A stretch of DNA of 33,737 nucleotides from the NCBI RefSeq assembly GCF_015645445.1, contig NZ_JADOGI010000112.1, positions 1 to 33,737 on the forward strand, in the 5' to 3' direction. Made by a program: the position numbers and the translations under genes. Below, in pieces: positions 32,964 through 33,737 of the stretch; position 1 is the stretch's first letter, and each line of letters begins with the position of its first letter. The notes under the pieces were generated by a model. That model saw only the letters and a program-made list of their open reading frames with translations. It was not told the origin of the DNA and did no database searches. Origin of the DNA: Nonomuraea cypriaca. GTDB lineage: Bacteria; Actinomycetota; Actinomycetes; Streptosporangiales; Streptosporangiaceae.

Positions 32964-33737
32964 CAGCTGGAGGGACAGCTCACCGAACGACGCGTGGGCG
33001 CGGCTGACCGCCCCGGCCCAATCCTCCATCTCGCAGGCGAATCCCGCCGTCACGTACTGGCGCGAACTGCGGGTGGACCCGGACCTGGCCGGGCTCGCAG
33101 TAGACCAGGCATGGGCGACCCGCATCGAGATCCACACACACGACACGTCGCCGGGTTGGACCCTGCCCCTTACCGACGTGCTGCCCGTACGACTGGCCTG
33201 GCATCCCGAACGGCCCCTCGTCGCAGGGCTGGTGGTGCGGGACCGGCGTGCCCACCCGTGGGTGGCCGACTACGCCACCCAGACTGTCACGGTGTTCGAC
33301 CAGATGCGGGCCGCGACCTCCCACGCATGGCCCCCCCACGCATGGGTAGACGACCGCCTCGTCATCCTCCTCCCGTCGCCCCCAGCGGCAAAAACCCCGC
33401 CGGCCCACGGGAATCCGGTGGCACTGGAGGCGACGGGTCCGATGTACGTGAAGTTCCTGCCTACCCTGCCCGAACTCGCCGCTCTCATCGCTGCCCGGCC
33501 CGCGGCGCTGGATCTGGTTACCGGCCAGGCGATCGGACTGACCGACCCACTGGTGGTACGGCGTCTGGCCGCCATGGACGGCGAGCTCTATCTGGAGTAC
33601 GCAGAGGATGGCCCGGCCTCCGAGGGCGGGCTGTCCTGGTCCAGCCTGGTCGTGTCGGTGGACGGCTCCGGCTCGCCTCGTCCGGTCGCGGAGGCTCCGC
33701 ACGAGCCGGCGCTGTGGGAGGCGACACCGGTCCCCGG
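32956..33737 (+). CDS. Possible S9-type (prolyl oligopeptidase-like) propeller protein, partial
   Basis: ATG 32956 overlaps the preceding gene by eight bases and the frame stays open to the window edge (260 codons; 3' end missing). It starts MLNSWRDSSPNDAWARLTAP. Features are weak but propeller-like: LAWHPERPLVAGLVVRDRRA, HPWVADYATQTVTVFDQM and RPAALDLVTGQAIGL, similar in rhythm to the blades of S9 peptidases such as glutamyl endopeptidases and lasso isopeptidases. The hydrolase domain, if present, is beyond the window. If it is a peptidase it could remove the leader, a task the Cys-less B2-like protein cannot do. Other propeller families are possible. Confidence 0.5.
   Translation, partial: MLNSWRDSSPNDAWARLTAPAQSSISQANPAVTYWRELRVDPDLAGLAVDQAWATRIEIHTHDTSPGWTLPLTDVLPVRLAWHPERPLVAGLVVRDRRAHPWVADYATQTVTVFDQMRAATSHAWPPHAWVDDRLVILLPSPPAAKTPPAHGNPVALEATGPMYVKFLPTLPELAALIAARPAALDLVTGQAIGLTDPLVVRRLAAMDGELYLEYAEDGPASEGGLSWSSLVVSVDGSGSPRPVAEAPHEPALWEATPVP

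Overview
The window is high-G+C DNA with strong G/C third-position bias, GTG starts and actinobacterial gene families (LAL-type LuxR regulator, HxlR, DUF1330/LysR, CBM-decorated secreted proteins). It is best read as an accessory, insertion-rich region of a filamentous actinomycete chromosome (Streptosporangiaceae/Nonomuraea-like is a guess). No rRNA, tRNA or CRISPR array was found.

Layout. 1-2.4 kb: a truncated IS5-type transposase, then a DUF1330 gene divergent from a LysR regulator. 2.7-6.5 kb: a tightly coupled three-gene cassette (tyrosine recombinase, small XRE-type HTH protein, zinc-ribbon recombinase-like protein) preceded by GCAT-GATGC palindromes and followed by a small membrane protein gene. 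6.6-8.8 kb: gene debris, namely an integrase N-terminus, a zinc-finger/HTH plasmid-type gene broken by a frameshift and an amber codon, and an IS transposase tail. 8.9-18.4 kb: a large LAL-family regulator followed by a 2062-residue secreted subtilase with duplicated C-terminal modules, closed by a perfect 15-bp stem. 18.4-23.6 kb: a Tn3 transposase stub, then a two-gene minus-strand operon encoding a secreted sugar dehydrogenase and a ThuA-DUF1080 protein, both ending in near-identical discoidin (F5/8C) modules. 24.4-27.4 kb: a broken IS4-type transposase joined directly to a truncated quinone oxidoreductase, a DUF302 gene, a truncated SDR and an HxlR regulator, with a shared palindromic operator at two places. 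27.5-29.5 kb: an array of three 16-bp palindromes at exact 22-bp spacing, then an apparently intact IS1634-type element with recognisable terminal inverted repeats, followed by another IS5 remnant.

The most interesting part is 29.65-33.74 kb (running off the window). It looks like a RiPP-type biosynthetic locus: a 66-residue precursor with a strong Shine-Dalgarno and an inhibitor-cystine-knot cysteine pattern (C-X6-C-X5-CC-X3-C-X12-C); a series of stem-loops; then an overlapping operon for a lasso-B2-like protein that lacks the catalytic Cys and His, an asparagine-synthetase/lasso-cyclase-like protein with an altered PP-loop (SGGLSSA), a PqqD-like recognition protein, a MauE-type membrane protein fused to a CPSC thioredoxin-like domain, and the start of a possible S9-type peptidase. 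The inference is a leader-guided, disulfide-rich peptide pathway built from lasso-peptide parts but probably using different chemistry. The precursor is clearly lower in G+C than its surroundings and sits against insertion-sequence debris, which suggests acquisition by transfer.
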